From contig JAITWK010000036.1 in NCBI GenBank assembly GCA_031285295.1, positions 1 through 41,515 on the forward strand: a stretch of 41,515 bases of DNA, written 5' to 3'. Made by a program: the position numbers and the translations under genes. The stretch is from Deltaproteobacteria bacterium (GTDB lineage Bacteria > Desulfobacterota > Desulfovibrionia > Desulfovibrionales > Desulfovibrionaceae). Below, one piece after another: positions 7,375 through 22,300 of this stretch. How positions within the stretch are numbered: position 1 is the first letter of the stretch; each line of letters begins with the position of its first letter. The notes beneath the pieces were generated by a model that saw only the letters and a list, made by a program, of their open reading frames with translations, had not been told where the DNA came from and did no database searches.

Positions 7375-10300
7375 ATGACTGCACGCATAATGCCCACTAT
7401 TCGCCATCGGCACGATGCCGAAACAATTGATTTTGATTTTCCGCTAATCGGAACCATCGTTGCCCGTGACGGCGACAACCTCAGCTTTACGCCGCCCAAT
7501 GGCGAAAAGTACGTTCTGGCCAACTTTTTCAACGTTGAGCCGGGGCAGGAACTGCCCTGCCTGATTTTTGCCGATTCCGAAGAACTGAGCGTTGTGGAAC
7601 TGCATGCCCTGCTCTCCGTTGAACAAAACACCGGGGACTTTGAAACCAAATACATGCCGGCAGAAGGGCCAACCGCGCAATCCAGCGGCCTTGGCGACTA
7701 CAGTGAGGATGGCGGCGTTCTTCTGGCTGGCGTTGACAGGCTGGGTATGCTGGACCCAAGCAGTTCCTTGCTGGCCAGCGATGCATATGAATTCCCGGAT
7801 TATCTCAATTACACGGATTCCGGCGCGGGCGCGTCCGGACCTGGCGGTTCCTCCTGGAACCCCAGCGGGACAAACGACCTGACTTTCAGCGAAGACTATT
7901 TGCAGACCAAGCCGCTAATGAACGCTGCCAGTGATGAGCAGGTAACAGACCAGCTTGCGCAATTGCGTGAGCAATACCCGGATGCCACTTTTGAAGTGCC
8001 GTCCGGCGAGGAAGTCGGCCAATATGGCATCCTCACGCTACTGCCCGATGGAACCTGGACTTACAACCTTACCGCCGATATCAACTCGATGGGAGAAGGC
8101 CAGGGCTACACGGACAGCTTCCCGGTAATCATCCGTCAGCCGGACGGAACCGAGATAAAATGGCAGATCGATGTGGTAATCACTGGCGATAACGATGCCC
8201 CAACGGTGCAATTGGCATACGCCGATACGGACGATGCCGCCATGACCAGAACGGGAGCGCTGGGTACCAAGGGGCAGATGGAAGCCACCGACCCCGAAGG
8301 CAACACCATAGACCACTACACCGATGGCACGCCGACGGTTTGGCTGATCGTGACCAACCCGGACGGCAGCGAAACCAGAACCATGGTTGGTGCTGAAGAC
8401 TATGGTCATTTCGATATGCTTGACAACGGAAGCTGGACTTTTGCTCCGGATCCGAACAGCCCCGACTATGAACTTCAGATAAAAAACCTGCTTGCCCTCG
8501 CTCCCGGCCAACGGGTGGAAATCAAAGTTCCGGTCACAGCCACGGATTCGATCGTTGACGCAGACGGCAACGTCATAGCTGGCGCAGAAAAAATCTCCGA
8601 TCCCACCGATTTGACCATTACCATTACCGGTACCGAACAGGGCCCGCAATTCGATGCCTCAACCCTGGCGGACGATACTACCGAAGACAACATCATGTTC
8701 TCCGGTCAGCACAGCTTTAGCGGCGATCAATTTGTAGCCCCGGATCCGGAAAACGAAAGCGTAACTTTTGGCGACAACAACGTTGTTCCCGCCCAGCCGG
8801 ACGAGACAATCATAGAGGGACTCTATGGCGATTTATACCTGCAATCGAACGGCGAATGGACCTACAAACTGCATGACGGCCTGAGCATTGATTTCATGAC
8901 TTCGGACCCTGACTACAAGTACCAGGAAACATTTAAAATCACCGCCATTGACGCAAACGGCAACAGCACCACCAGTGATTTTGTGCTGACCATCCAGGGC
9001 AACAACGACGTCCCGATCATTACCGGCGCAAAATACGGAGATTACAATTTCGAAAACGTGGATGCGCAAGGTTCTATGACTGTGCTGAGCGGCCAGGTTT
9101 TTGGCGCGGACATTGATACAAACGACTCCGTGCTATACTACGAGCGCAGCGGCCCCTTTACCGCGCACACAGAAGAGCCAATTATAGCCCCGGCCGCCAG
9201 AGCCGCCGTAGCCCTGGCGGCGGCAGGCCCGGTTACCACCGAAGCGGTCAATCCCAATGATTACGGCGAATTGGTCCTTAACAAAAACGCGGACGGGCTA
9301 TGGGACGGCACCTGGTCATTCGTGGCCAAAACCCCGGAACAGCAGGCCAATCTGCAAGCGTTGGGCAACAAGGTGCTGGTCCTGAATTTCGACGTGATCG
9401 CCTATGACCATTTCGCAGGAAAATCCGCGCCGCATCCGCTAACCATCTATGTAAACGGCGACAACACCTTTGAGCCGGATTTCGGCACTGACAGCGATTT
9501 CGCGGTTTCCACCTCGGAAAACCATCTGACCACAACGGGCAATCTCACTGGTTCAATCACCGGAACGGACAGTGACGGTGACCAGCTTACTTACAGCCTG
9601 GTCGGCTTAAAAGACGACGCGCACACGGCCCACGGGGCTTTTGTAATAAAAGAGGACGGCACCTGGGTTTATACGCCCACACAGAACATCAACTCCCTGG
9701 AAATGGGGGAAATCCATACCCATACTTACATAATCCGGATCATGGACGGCAACGGCGGCGAAACCACCAGGGAACTTGTCCTTACCTTTACCGGAAACAA
9801 CGATGACCCGATCGTGGCGGACGTAACGGCCACCATAAACGATCAGGGCCTGGCCGGTGATATGGCTTTAACCGGAACAATCGCGGCCCCGGACGCGGAC
9901 GACAATGCCACCGCAACCTTCACCGATAATACCCTTACAATTACGCTTACCAGCCCTGGCGGCACTACCAACATCACAGCAACACAAAACTCAAACGGTA
10001 CCTGGACTTCCGAGTACGGCGACTTCACCCTGAACGCGAACGGCACCTGGCGCTTTGAAGCCGTAACAGCGGATCAAAAAGCCAAATCGCTTGCACTCGG
10101 CCAGGGCGACAGCCTGAGCATTAAGGTTGGCCTCACCGCTAATGACGGCAAAGGAACAGATACCCTTGACCCGCTTGACCCGCCTGCCGATGGCAAAGAC
10201 GACGGCGTCCTCACCATTACCGTGGTGGGAACCAACCAGGTTCCGGTGTTTGTCGGCTCCACGCTCAGCGACGGGGTGCTGGAACATGTTATTATGGGCG

Positions 10301-13300
10301 ACGGCCTGTACACCACACAAAACCAGCTTAAGGCCACCGACGTTGACAGTAACGACGATACGCTTACCTTCAGCATAAAGGGTGATACCGGAAGCGGTGT
10401 GGAAGGCCTTTACGGCACTTTCACCATGACCGAAGACGGCATCTGGACTTTCACCCTCAAAGACGGCGAAGACGGAAATATCAGCTTCCTGCCCGGCGGC
10501 GTGAGTTATACGGAAACCTTTACCGCCCTGGTTACCGACGAGCATGGCGGCACCAGCGAACAGGTAGTCAGCCTTACCATCACTGGCGACAATGACGCGC
10601 CGGTTGTAGATGACGCCACCGGTACAGCCAGTGATATGTATATGTATGGCGGTCAGACTCTGACCGGGCAGGTGGTAGGCAGCGACCCGGACTTGGGCGA
10701 CAGCGTCCAGCGCTATAACTTTGGCGCTGCAACCGCCAGCATTACCGGCAGTGATACGCCAGTCAATATTAATGACTATGGTGTATTGCGGCTTAACTCT
10801 GATGGCAGCTGGAGCTTGCAGGCCGTTACGGACACCCAGAAGGCCAATATGCGCGCTCTGGGCGAAAACGAAAATCTTGTCATCACCGTGCCGGTTAGCG
10901 CTACGGACAGACAAGGCGAAACCAGTGACGAAAGCAGCCTGACCATTACCGTTACCGGCACCAACCAGGCTCCGGAATATGTTGGATCAACGCTGGATGA
11001 TCCGCTGACCGAAGACAGCCTGACCACTGGCGACAACAAAATCACCGGAAAATTTGAGGCCACCGATCCCGATGGCGACGACATCTCCTACAGCATCAAA
11101 CCCGGCAATGACGAATCCACGCATGGTCGCTTCAACGTCAACCCGGATGGCACCTGGGATTATACCCCGACTGACGATATCAACAAGCTGGCCGAAGGGG
11201 AAACCATTACCGAAAAAGTAACCGTGACCATCACCGACGAAAGCGGCGGCAGCACGGATGTTGAGTACGAAATTACCATTACCGGCACCAATGATGCCCC
11301 CACCCTTACCAGCGCCACCGCCAAAAGCACGGACGCGGATTTGCGTGATGATGTAGGATTCTCCGGCAACATCACGGCCACCGACCCCGAAGGCGACGCT
11401 ATAACCTACAGCTACGGCGAACCTGCCCTTAATCTTAGCGATGGCGATACGCCGCTGAATCTGAACGACTACGGCAACCTTACCCTTAACCCGGATGGAA
11501 GCTGGTCATTCACAGCTGAAACCCAGGATCAGAAGGACGCCCTGCTCGGTCTTGGCCGGGGCGACAGCCTTACCATTACCGTGCCGGTAACCGCCACCGA
11601 CAGCAACAATGCGTCCAGCAACCCCGGTACCATAACCATTACCATTACCGGCACCAACCAGGCTCCGACGTTTTCCAGCGAGATCGGTTCCGACGTGCTG
11701 AAAACCGTCACCGAAGACGAAATCATGGCGGATTCCGCGGCTGGCCGCGAATATACCGGCAACATGGCCGCCGTAATCGAGGATATCGACGGCGATACCA
11801 TCACCTATTCCACCCTTACGCCCACGGTTAAGGGGCTGTATGGCACCTTCAGCGTGGATGCGGACGGCAACTGGCATTACAAGCCCAATGCCGGGCTGGA
11901 TCTCAACTTCATGACGCCTGACGACACTTATCAGGATACCTTTACCATTATCGCCAGCGATGGACAGGGCGGCACTACCGAGCAGGCATTTACCATCAAC
12001 ATTACCGGCGTGAACGACGTTCCGGTAATTACCGGCTCCAGCCACGGCGCAACCGACCTTGACGATACCGATAACGACGGCGCGGTGCTGACAGGCAGCG
12101 TCACCGCCACGGACGTGGACGCGGGCGACAGCATCGTCAGCTACGCGCAGGATGAAGAAGCCCCGATCGTCGCCATAATCCGCAATCAGGATGGCAGCAC
12201 GGCGGATACGCTCACTGCGGATGAAATCAACGCATACGGCAGGGTCGTCTTTGATCCCGACGGCTCTGGCAACTGGAGCTTTGTAACTGATGATGACGCC
12301 GCGAATCTGAAGAGTCTGCCCATCGGCCAGTCTCTGGTGATCAGCGTTCCGGTAATCGCTACTGACACTTACGGCGGTGAAGGCAAAGGCACAATCAATA
12401 TCGAAATCCGGGGCACCAACTCCGTGCCGATTTTTGACACCACCACGCTGTATGTAAGAACCAATGAAGACACAGTGATTGATAACGGCCTTACCGGGCA
12501 GCTCAAGGTCTCCAACGACGATGGCGACGATTTCACCTACTACAGTCTGGCTGGCGACAGTCAGGGAGACTACGGCGCACTTACCCTGAATACTGACGGA
12601 ACCTGGGTTTACACCCCCACCACAGACATCAACGTTTTTGCTCCGGGCGTGACCTATGAGGAAACATTCCAGGTGCGGGTAAGCGACGGCCGGGGCGGGG
12701 AAGATTTAAAAACCCTTTACATCCGCATTACCGGCGATAACGATGCCCCAAGAGTAATCGGCGCGGAACTGGATGCCGATGACTCAACCATCATTGCCGG
12801 AACAGCCGTAACAGGCACGGTTACGGGCATTGATGTTGATATTGACGACAGCATCACCTACAGCACGGGCACACTTGAGGCCAGCCTGGAAGGCGGTACA
12901 CCTACCGACGCAAATGAATACGGCTTCTTCAAAGTAGATCCGGTTACCGGTGCCTGGACTTTCCAGGCCACTACCCAGGCACAGCAGGATAAAATGCGCA
13001 CCCTTGCCGATGGCGAAGAACTGGTTATCACCGCGCAAGTAGTGGTTACCGACGAATCCGGGGCAAAGGGCTACGCCGATGTAGAAATTACCATCACCGG
13101 CAGCAACGATGGCCCGATTCTGCAAGATACCAGCGGGAGCGATACAGATCTGGCTATGACCACTGTGCCGAATCCCGCTGATCCAGCCTCGCCTTTTGGG
13201 CCGGGCCTGCAAGGTAATATTACGGGTTGGGACCCGGAAGACGGCGACAACGCCTTTACCTTTAATGATGGCGCGGCAACCGCCACTATCAGCAGCACTA

Positions 13301-16300
13301 TAGGCGGCACGACAAGCAGCAAGGGCGCTATCGCCTCGGATTATGGCGAACTGGTTATAGATCCCGCTACCGGCCACTGGACCTTCAAGCCCATGACCAA
13401 GGCGCAGCAGGATAAAATTCTCAGCCTGCGCGAAGGTGACACTCTGGTAATCAATGTGCCGGTAAACGGCACCGATGCCGATGGCGCAACCGGCGCGGAC
13501 GCCACCCTTACCATCACCATTACCGGCACCAATCAGGGACCAACCATTACCGAAAGCAGCCTGATGGCTACAACGCATGAAGATACCCTGCTGGCGGCGG
13601 ACGCAACAGGTACAGGAATTTCCGGGCGCATTACCGGCAGCGACCCCGATGGCGGTACGCTTGCGTATGATACCACCCCGATAGCGGGCAAGTACGGCAC
13701 CCTGACGCTCACGGCGGACGGACTGTGGACTTACAAGCATAATCCGGATGTTGACATTGATTTCATGAATAAGGATCAAACCTATCAGGAAACTTTCACC
13801 ATTCTGGTTTCCGATGGTCAGGGCGGTACAACAGAAAAAACCTTTACCCTGGATATCGTTGGCGATAACGACAACCCGCACATCATCAACACCAGCCAGG
13901 GTGAACTTACGGAAAATATTCTGGAAGATACCCCGGCCCTCACCGGCAACGTGCTGGCCCATGATCATGATGAAGGCGACACCATAGTCAGTTACGTCTT
14001 CACGGATGGCACTACCGCCACCTTGGGCGACACGCCGATCAATGTCACCTATGATGGCGACGGAAATGCCATAATCGCTGGTTACGGCTTACTGACCATG
14101 GACGAAACTACCGGAGCATGGAGCCTCACCCCCACAACGCCGGAACAGGCAACTGCGCTGAACAGTCTGCCCGAAGATCAGGCCCTGGTTATAAACGTAA
14201 CCGTGGATGTTACGGATTCCAGCGGCGGCAAATCCAGCATGACCTTCCCGATTACGGTTAACGGCACAAATACGGCCCCCGGCATCTTGCCCGGCACTGG
14301 CGAGAACAGCCTGGATATTAACACAACCGAAGACGCGCTGCTCGCTACCCTGCTTCCGGAAAATGAGATCCTCAGCGGCACAGTACAGGTGCGCAACGAT
14401 GACGGCGATACTTTAAGCTACAACATCGCCAGCGCACGCGGCGGCACCTACGGTATGCTCACCCTTGCCCACGATACCGGCGAATGGACTTACACTCCCT
14501 ATACCGACCTCGATAAACTGTATGAAGGGCAAACCTATACCGATGTATTCCTGATTCAGGTCAGCGACGGGCGCGGCGGCGTGGATACGCAGGAGCTTAC
14601 CGTTACCATTACCGGCAATAACGATGCCCCGGTACTCACCGCCGACAGCCGAAGCTATACGGATACATATATGTATGGCGATGGCGAAACCAGCCTCAGC
14701 GGCGACCTGGCCTGCACTGGCAGCCTTGGCGTTCCCGGAGCTACCGGCGTCAATGCCGACATCAATAACGGAGCCTATGACGTTGATACTGGCGATGCCG
14801 TAACCTTTACACGCGGCACCACCACAGTAGCGCTGGATGGATCGTCCACAGGCTTGAATCCCGATAGCTACGGCTACTTTACTCTGGACAAAAACGGCAA
14901 CTGGACCTTTGAATCGGAAACCGCGGCGCAAAAGCAGGCCGTGCTGGCCCTGCGCGAAGGCGAACAACTTGTTCTGGTCATGAATGTCACCGGTACGGAC
15001 AAGAGCGGCGCGGCAGTAAATACCCAGGTAGCCATTACCATAACCGGAACCAACCAGGCTCCGGTGCTGGAAGACGTAAGCGCAACCTACACCGATACCC
15101 AGTTTACCCCGGCCAATCCAGCCACCCCCATTTCGGTTGGCGGAGACATTCCGGGTCTGGATCCGGAAGACGGCGAAAATATCACCTTCGTTCAGGGCGC
15201 GGCTACCGCCACTATTAACGGCGTTCCGGCGGATCTATCCCAATACGGAGTGCTGGAAATAAACCCGAATACCGGAGCCTGGGCTTTCACGGCCAATGAC
15301 GCGGCGCAGCAGGCCAAATTGCTCAGCCTGGGCAATGGCGAAAGCCTGATCATCACGCTGCCGGTACACGGCACAGATAGCGATGGAGCAAGCGGCGCGG
15401 ACGCCACTCTTACCATCACCATCAATGGCAGCAACCAGGGGCCGATTGTTGATCCCAACAACACCAGCTTTAACGTGGAAACGCAGGAAGATTACCTGAT
15501 TCGCGACGCGGAGCATAACCTCACCGGAACCCTCATGGTCAACGACCCGGACGGCGATGCGGTCACATACACGCCGATTAATGAAATAGTCGGCCAGTGG
15601 GGTACTTTCAGCCTGGATGCCAACGGCAACTGGACTTATACCGTCAAGCCCGGCCTGGACATAAACTTTATGGATCACCGCGTTGATTATACGGAAACCT
15701 TCAGCGTTACCATGCGTGACAGCAACGGCAGCACCGTGAATCAGGACTTTAACCTGACCATCGTGGGCAGCAACGACATTCCGGTTATCAACAACATCAG
15801 CATCAGCACACCGTTTGGTCAGACCCCGCCGGCCATAGGCCAGGCGGTGGTTGCCGGGCAGGTGTACGCCACCGACCCGGACGCCAGCGGCACAGTAGAC
15901 AGCTATGCCATTCAGGCCAACAGCACCATGGCCACGCTGGATGGCGCTCCGGTTGCTGTCACCTACGATGCCGATGGCAACGCCGTTATTGGCGACTATG
16001 GCGTACTTGATATTGATCCTGATACAGGCGCCTGGTCGTTGACCCCAACAAACCAGACGCATCTGGATAACCTTAATGCCCTGGCCGGACGCCAACTGGT
16101 TGTAAAAGCCACCATGGTGGTTACGGATAATGACCTCGGAACCGGCAGCAAAATACTTACACTTACCCTTAACGGTACAAATACGGTGCCGGAACTGGAT
16201 CCGAACAGCCTTACCGGCAATACCGGCATGGAAGACGCCGTTATACTGGCCGGACTTGAGGGCGATCTGGCTATCACCGCAGGCAGCGAAGACGCGGCTG

Positions 16301-19300
16301 ATACCCTCACCTTCAGCCTAACCAGCGATAAAACCGACGCCAACGCTTACAACGACAATGGCCAGGGCATGTACGGCAACCTGACGATAGACGCGGAAGG
16401 ACACTGGAAGTACACCCCGACCGAAGACATCAACTTCCTGCGCGTTGGCGACAGTTATGAGGAAAAATTCCTGGTTCAGGTCAGCGACGGTCTGGGCGGC
16501 ACGGATACCAAGGAAATTACCATCACCATTACCGGGCAAAACGACGCCCCGGTTCTTACCGCTGTTACCGACAGCGTGGATGATTCCGCTCTGCTCGATG
16601 GTACCCCTATCACCGGCACCATTACCGGAAAGGACGCCGATACCGGGCCAAAGAACCCTGACGGAACGGACGCCGATACCAAGCCCGATGACGTCACCCC
16701 CACCGATGACGACACCATCACCTATAGCGCCGATAACGTTGTAGCCACGCTGGATGGCGATACCACGGACGGAACTGCTGGAACCCCCGTCAATATCAAC
16801 GACTACGGCACCCTCAAGGTGAACCCCGATGGCACCTGGAGCTTCCAGGCGCAGTCGCAGGAGCAAAAGGATAATTTGGAAAAGCTTGGCCCGAATCAAA
16901 GCATTACCATCACCGCCGATATTACCGGAACAGATACCAATAGCGGCACCGGCACCACCACCATTACCCTTACTGTAAACGGCACCAACCAGGCCCCGAC
17001 CTTGCAGGACGAAAGCGCGAAATCTACTGACGCGGCCATGGCCAGCGGCAGTGCGCTTTCCGGCAGCCTCATGGGCTATGACCCCGAAGGCGATAGCATC
17101 ACTTACGATTTCAATATCAACGATATAACCGCCACGGTTGACGGCGTGGAAGTTCACCTGGGCGAATACGGCGATTTCGAATTTGATACCGCTACCGGCA
17201 AGTGGACTTTACAGGCCAACTCTCAGGATCAGAAGGACAAAATGCTCTCGCTGGGTGAAGGGCAAAATCTGGTTGTCATCATTCCGGTGAGCGGTACGGA
17301 CGAGAACGGCGCAGCCAGCGCCACCCCGGATAAGGCGCTTACCATCACCATTACCGGCAGCAGCCAGGGGCCGAGCGTTGACGCCACCACCCTGCTGGCG
17401 AACACCAATGAAGATACGCTCATGGCGGATGGCAACCCCGGCATAAAAGGCCAGCTTGCGGCCACGGACCCGGACAGCAATAATACCGACCTCACCTATA
17501 CGCCTACCCCGGCTGGCGGTGTCGATGGCAAGTACGGAACCTTCACTTTGGATGAAGACGGCAACTGGACCTACAAGCTCAAGCCCGGTATGGATATCGA
17601 CTTCATGGCCCCCGGTGAGAACTATCAGGAAACCTTCACTGTGCAGGTAAAGGACAGTACCGGCCAAATTACCGAGCGCGAATTCACCGTAGACATCACC
17701 GGAAACAACGATAATCCGGAAATTGTCGATGTCAGTCAGGGCACACTTACCCTGCCACCTACTTTCACGCCTGACACTCCAGTACTTTCAGGCAGCATTC
17801 TGGCCACCGACCCGGATGCCGGTGATACCGTAGATAATTACAAGGTCAGCGGTACGCCCACGGCTACCATTATTGATGACGATCCCGCCACTCCGGACAT
17901 TCCGGTCAATCTGGACGACTATGGCAAACTGGATATCGATCCTGACACTGGAACATGGACTTTTACACCTGAAACAGCAGATCAGCTTAAAAACTTGCAA
18001 GATCTAATTGCCAGAGGCGACACTCTGGATATTACCGCCAATGTGGTGGCCGAGGACAGCAACGGCGGCTCGGTAACCGCGCCTATCACCATTACGGTGG
18101 GCGGCCCGGCGAACACACCCCCGGCTTTTGATACAAACAGCCTTGCGAAAACTGGCGATGAAGATGACGTAATCAGCAATGGCCTTAGCGGCGATCTGCT
18201 GATCACTACCGGGCTGGACGCCGGTGAAACACTTACCTACAGTCTGGCTCCAGACCCGGTCTCCGACCCGGCCGAGCCTAACGATGGAACTTACGGTCAG
18301 GGCAAATATGGCAACCTGACTCTTAATGAGGATGGAAGTTGGGTTTATACTCCCACCCAGGATATCAACTGGATGGCCGAAGGCGAAACCTATACCGAAA
18401 CCTTCTATGTCCGGGTCAGCGACGGCAAGGGCGGCGTGGAAGAAAAGCCGCTGGTCATCACCATTAACGGCGACAACGATGCTCCGGTTATTGGCGATGC
18501 CACGGCGGATCTTTCGGACGTTGGCCTGGCCAACGGCCTGAGCTATGAAGGTACCGTTACGCTTACGGATGTTGATGATGCCAACACAAGCACCCCGGCC
18601 TTCAGCACGCCTACAGGCATCACCGGCAGTATCAGCGTAGACGGTGCGCCTGGTACGGCTGCGGATTACAGCCAATACGGCGATTTCACTTTTGATAACG
18701 CTACCGGCAAGTGGACTTTTACGGCCAACTCAACGACACAAAAAAATAACCTGCTGGCCCTTGGCGAAGGCGAAACCCTTACCATCACCGTGCCGCTTAC
18801 GGCCACGGATGGCACCGATACCGGCAACGGCAACCTTACCATCACCATTACCGGAACCAACCAGGCTCCTATATTCGATGGCTCCAGCCTGAACTGGGAT
18901 AATGCGGATTGGGGCAATACGGAACCGCCGCTTGGTACCCCCGTTAATGGCTCACTTACCGCCACCGATGCGGAAGACGACACCCTGACATACACCCTCA
19001 AGGATGGCGCAACCAACGGCACAACCACAACCATAACCGGGCAGTACGGCAATCTGGTTCTGAACAATGACGGAACCTGGACTTACACCCGCACCAGCGA
19101 TCTCAGTTCGCTGCCCGCCGGGCAAAACGCCGAGGAACAGTTTACCGTTATGGTAAGCGACGGCAACGGCGGACTGACCGAAGATACCCTTACCATCACC
19201 GTTAAAAAGGACGACCCGGCCAACACCGCCCCTGATCTGGCCGACAGCGCCCCGGTGAATACCACGGACGTAGCCATGAGCGGCGGCGCGGCATCAGTTG

Positions 19301-22300
19301 GCGGTTCGCTTACAGCTACAGACGCCGAGGGTGATCCCGTTACCATCAGCAATGGCGAACCTACCGCCATGCTCGATGGCAAGCCCGTCAACGCTTCCGA
19401 TTACGGCGATTTTGTCCTGAACCCGAATAACACATGGACTTTCACCGCCACCACGGATGAACAGAAGCAAAACATGCTGGCTCTGGGCGATGGCACCAAT
19501 CTGGTAGTTACTGTGCCGGTAAGCGCCACAGACGATCAGGGCGCCTCGGACGACTCCTTCATTACCATTACCGTGGCCGGAACCAACCAGGCCCCGACCG
19601 TAACGGTTGATGATCCCGCCCCGGTGGACGAAAACACCCTGCAACGCGATGGTTCGATCAGCGGGCAACTCAGCGCCACCGACCCGGATAGCGGCGACGA
19701 ACTCACTTACGGCGTCAAGGCGGATGACGGAGAAGACAAACCGAATAACGCCAGTACCGGGCCGGAATCCGACTCAATCAAGGGCGAGTACGGCGTTATC
19801 ACCGTGGACGATGACGGCAAGTGGACCTATGTACCCACTGGCAAAGCCAATGAACTGCCCGCCGGGGAAACCGCTGATGAAACCTTCTGGGTAACGGTCT
19901 CCGACGGACACGGCGGCACCAGCGAACAGCCCATCACCATCACCATTACCGGCAGCAACGATGCCCCGATCATGCAGGCCGATACGCGGGTTGAAGCCAC
20001 CGAAACCGATTTGAACTATGGCACGGAGCTTACCGGCGTGTTTAGCGGCATTGACCCGGATCTGGGCGACAGCCTCACTTACAGCACCAGATCCGTCACC
20101 GCCACGCTGAACGGCGCGGAAATTGATCCCAAGCTCTATGGCGATTTGGTGGTCGATCCGGCTACCGGAACCTGGACCTTCAAGGCCAACACTGCGGCCC
20201 AGCAAGCCAGAATCAACGCCCTGAACCCGACTGATGCCCTGGAAATCACCGCCGTTGTTCGCGGCACAGACCAGGGTAACGCGGACGGAAGCAACAAGCT
20301 GTTTGACGAAGGTAATCTGGTTATTGCCATTACCGGGGTCAATCAGCCCACCACCATACAAGATGCCACGGCTGATCCGGCCACGGATCAGCAAATGTAC
20401 GACGGCGATGAAATCAGCGGTCAGATGGTTGGAACCGACCCCGAAGGCGAGGTTACTTTCAGCGTTGCGGACACCAACAACGATGGCAACATCAATGGCG
20501 ATGACCTCACCGCCGTTATAACCCTGAATGGCACTGAAACAACAGTAGATGCTTCCGACTACGGCACCCTGTTCATGGGGCCGGACGGCAAGTGGGCTTT
20601 CCAGGCGCAAACGCAGGAGCAGCGCGACAACATGCTGGCTCTCAAGCCCGGTGAAAGTCTGGTCATCACCGTTCCGGTGCAGGGTTCGCAGGGCGAAGGC
20701 GGCACCCCTGCCGATGCTACCCTTACCATCACTGTAACCGGCGCAGATCAAGCCCCGGTTGTGGATGATACCAGCGCCACGGCTACCGATGCCGCCATGC
20801 GCAGCGGTACCGAGCTTTCCGGCAGCATCCTGGGTTATGATCCGGAAGGTAACCCCCTGACCTTTACCGAAGGCACTGCTATCATAACCGGCGGCGCAGA
20901 TGGCCTGACGCTTGACGACTACGGCGTGCTTACCGTCAACCCGGACGGAACCTGGAGCTTTACCGCCCAATCTGACATCCAAAAGGCCAATATGCAGGCT
21001 TTGGGCGAAGGGCAAAATCTGGTCATCACCGTGCCGGTTACCGGCAACGATGGAGCTCTTACGGATTCCGGCAATCTGGTCATCACCATTACCGGAACCA
21101 GTCAGGGTCCGAACTTTGAAGCGGACAGCCTGCTTTACGAAACCCATGAGGACGATCTGATCACGGCAGACGGATTGGCCGAGGGCGATTTCGCGGCCAC
21201 CGACCCGGACGGCGATACCGACCTTACCTATACGGCAGGCGCAAGCACCGGCAAGTACGGCACCCTTACCGTAGATGAAGACGGCCACTGGACCTACCAA
21301 ATCCAGCCCGGTCAGGACATCAACTTCATGGCACCCGGCGAGAACTATCAGGAAACCTTTACCGTTTCGGTTACGGACAGCGATGGCGTCACCACCGAGC
21401 GTGAGTTCGTGGTCAATATTGCCGGTGACAACGATGCCCCGGTCATTAACGGCGTAAGTCAGAACGAACCCAACTTTGACGCGCCCGGCGGCGATGTTCT
21501 TACCGGCAATGTGCTTGCTACCGACCCGGACGTGGGCGATACCCCCGGCAACTACCGCCTGAACGGCGATGCTACCGGTACTATCGATGGCAAGCCGGTC
21601 AATTTGGCCGACTACGGCGAACTGGTTGTTGATCCGGATGGTTCCTGGCGCTTTATGGCAACCACGCCCACCCAGCAGGACAACCTGCGCAATCTGGGCG
21701 ACAAGGAACTGGTTATTGACGCTCAGGTAGCCAGCACGGACGATCACGGCAAAACCGGCTACGGCGAGATCACGGTAACGGTAAACGGCGATAATACCAC
21801 ACCGGTTATGAATACCGGCGGCCTGATGCAGAACGTCCGTGAAGACGCCCTGATCGAAAATCCGCTCACCGGCAAATTAAACGCCACTGACGCGGAAGGC
21901 GATACCCTTACTTACAGCCTGGCCGAAGATAATCAGGGCAACTACGGCAGCATCAGCCTTGCCGAGGATGGCACCTGGACTTATACCCCGACCATGGACA
22001 TCAACTTCATGTCCAGCCTGCGCGAAACCCCGTATACTGAAACCTTCCGGGTGCGGGTAAGCGACGGCAAGGGCGGCGTGGAAGAACGCGACCTGACCAT
22101 AAACATCCTTGGCGACAACGATGCCCCGGTTGTTGGCGATGTTACGCTTACCACTTCGGATATGGAACTGATCAGCGGCATGGAATTTACCGGCGATATC
22201 CCGCTCACCATCATTGACGCTGGCGATACGGCCACTCTCAGCACCACTGCCGTTACCGCTTCGCGCAGCACACAAAAGTTTGATGAAAACGGCGATCCGG

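Noticed and set aside
19774..21747. 657-codon open frame on the minus strand within the giant gene, and similar ones at 12784-13968 and 9991-10914
   Set aside because: These are antisense shadows of a codon-biased repetitive gene; their translations show no domain and follow the repeat periodicity of the plus-strand gene.
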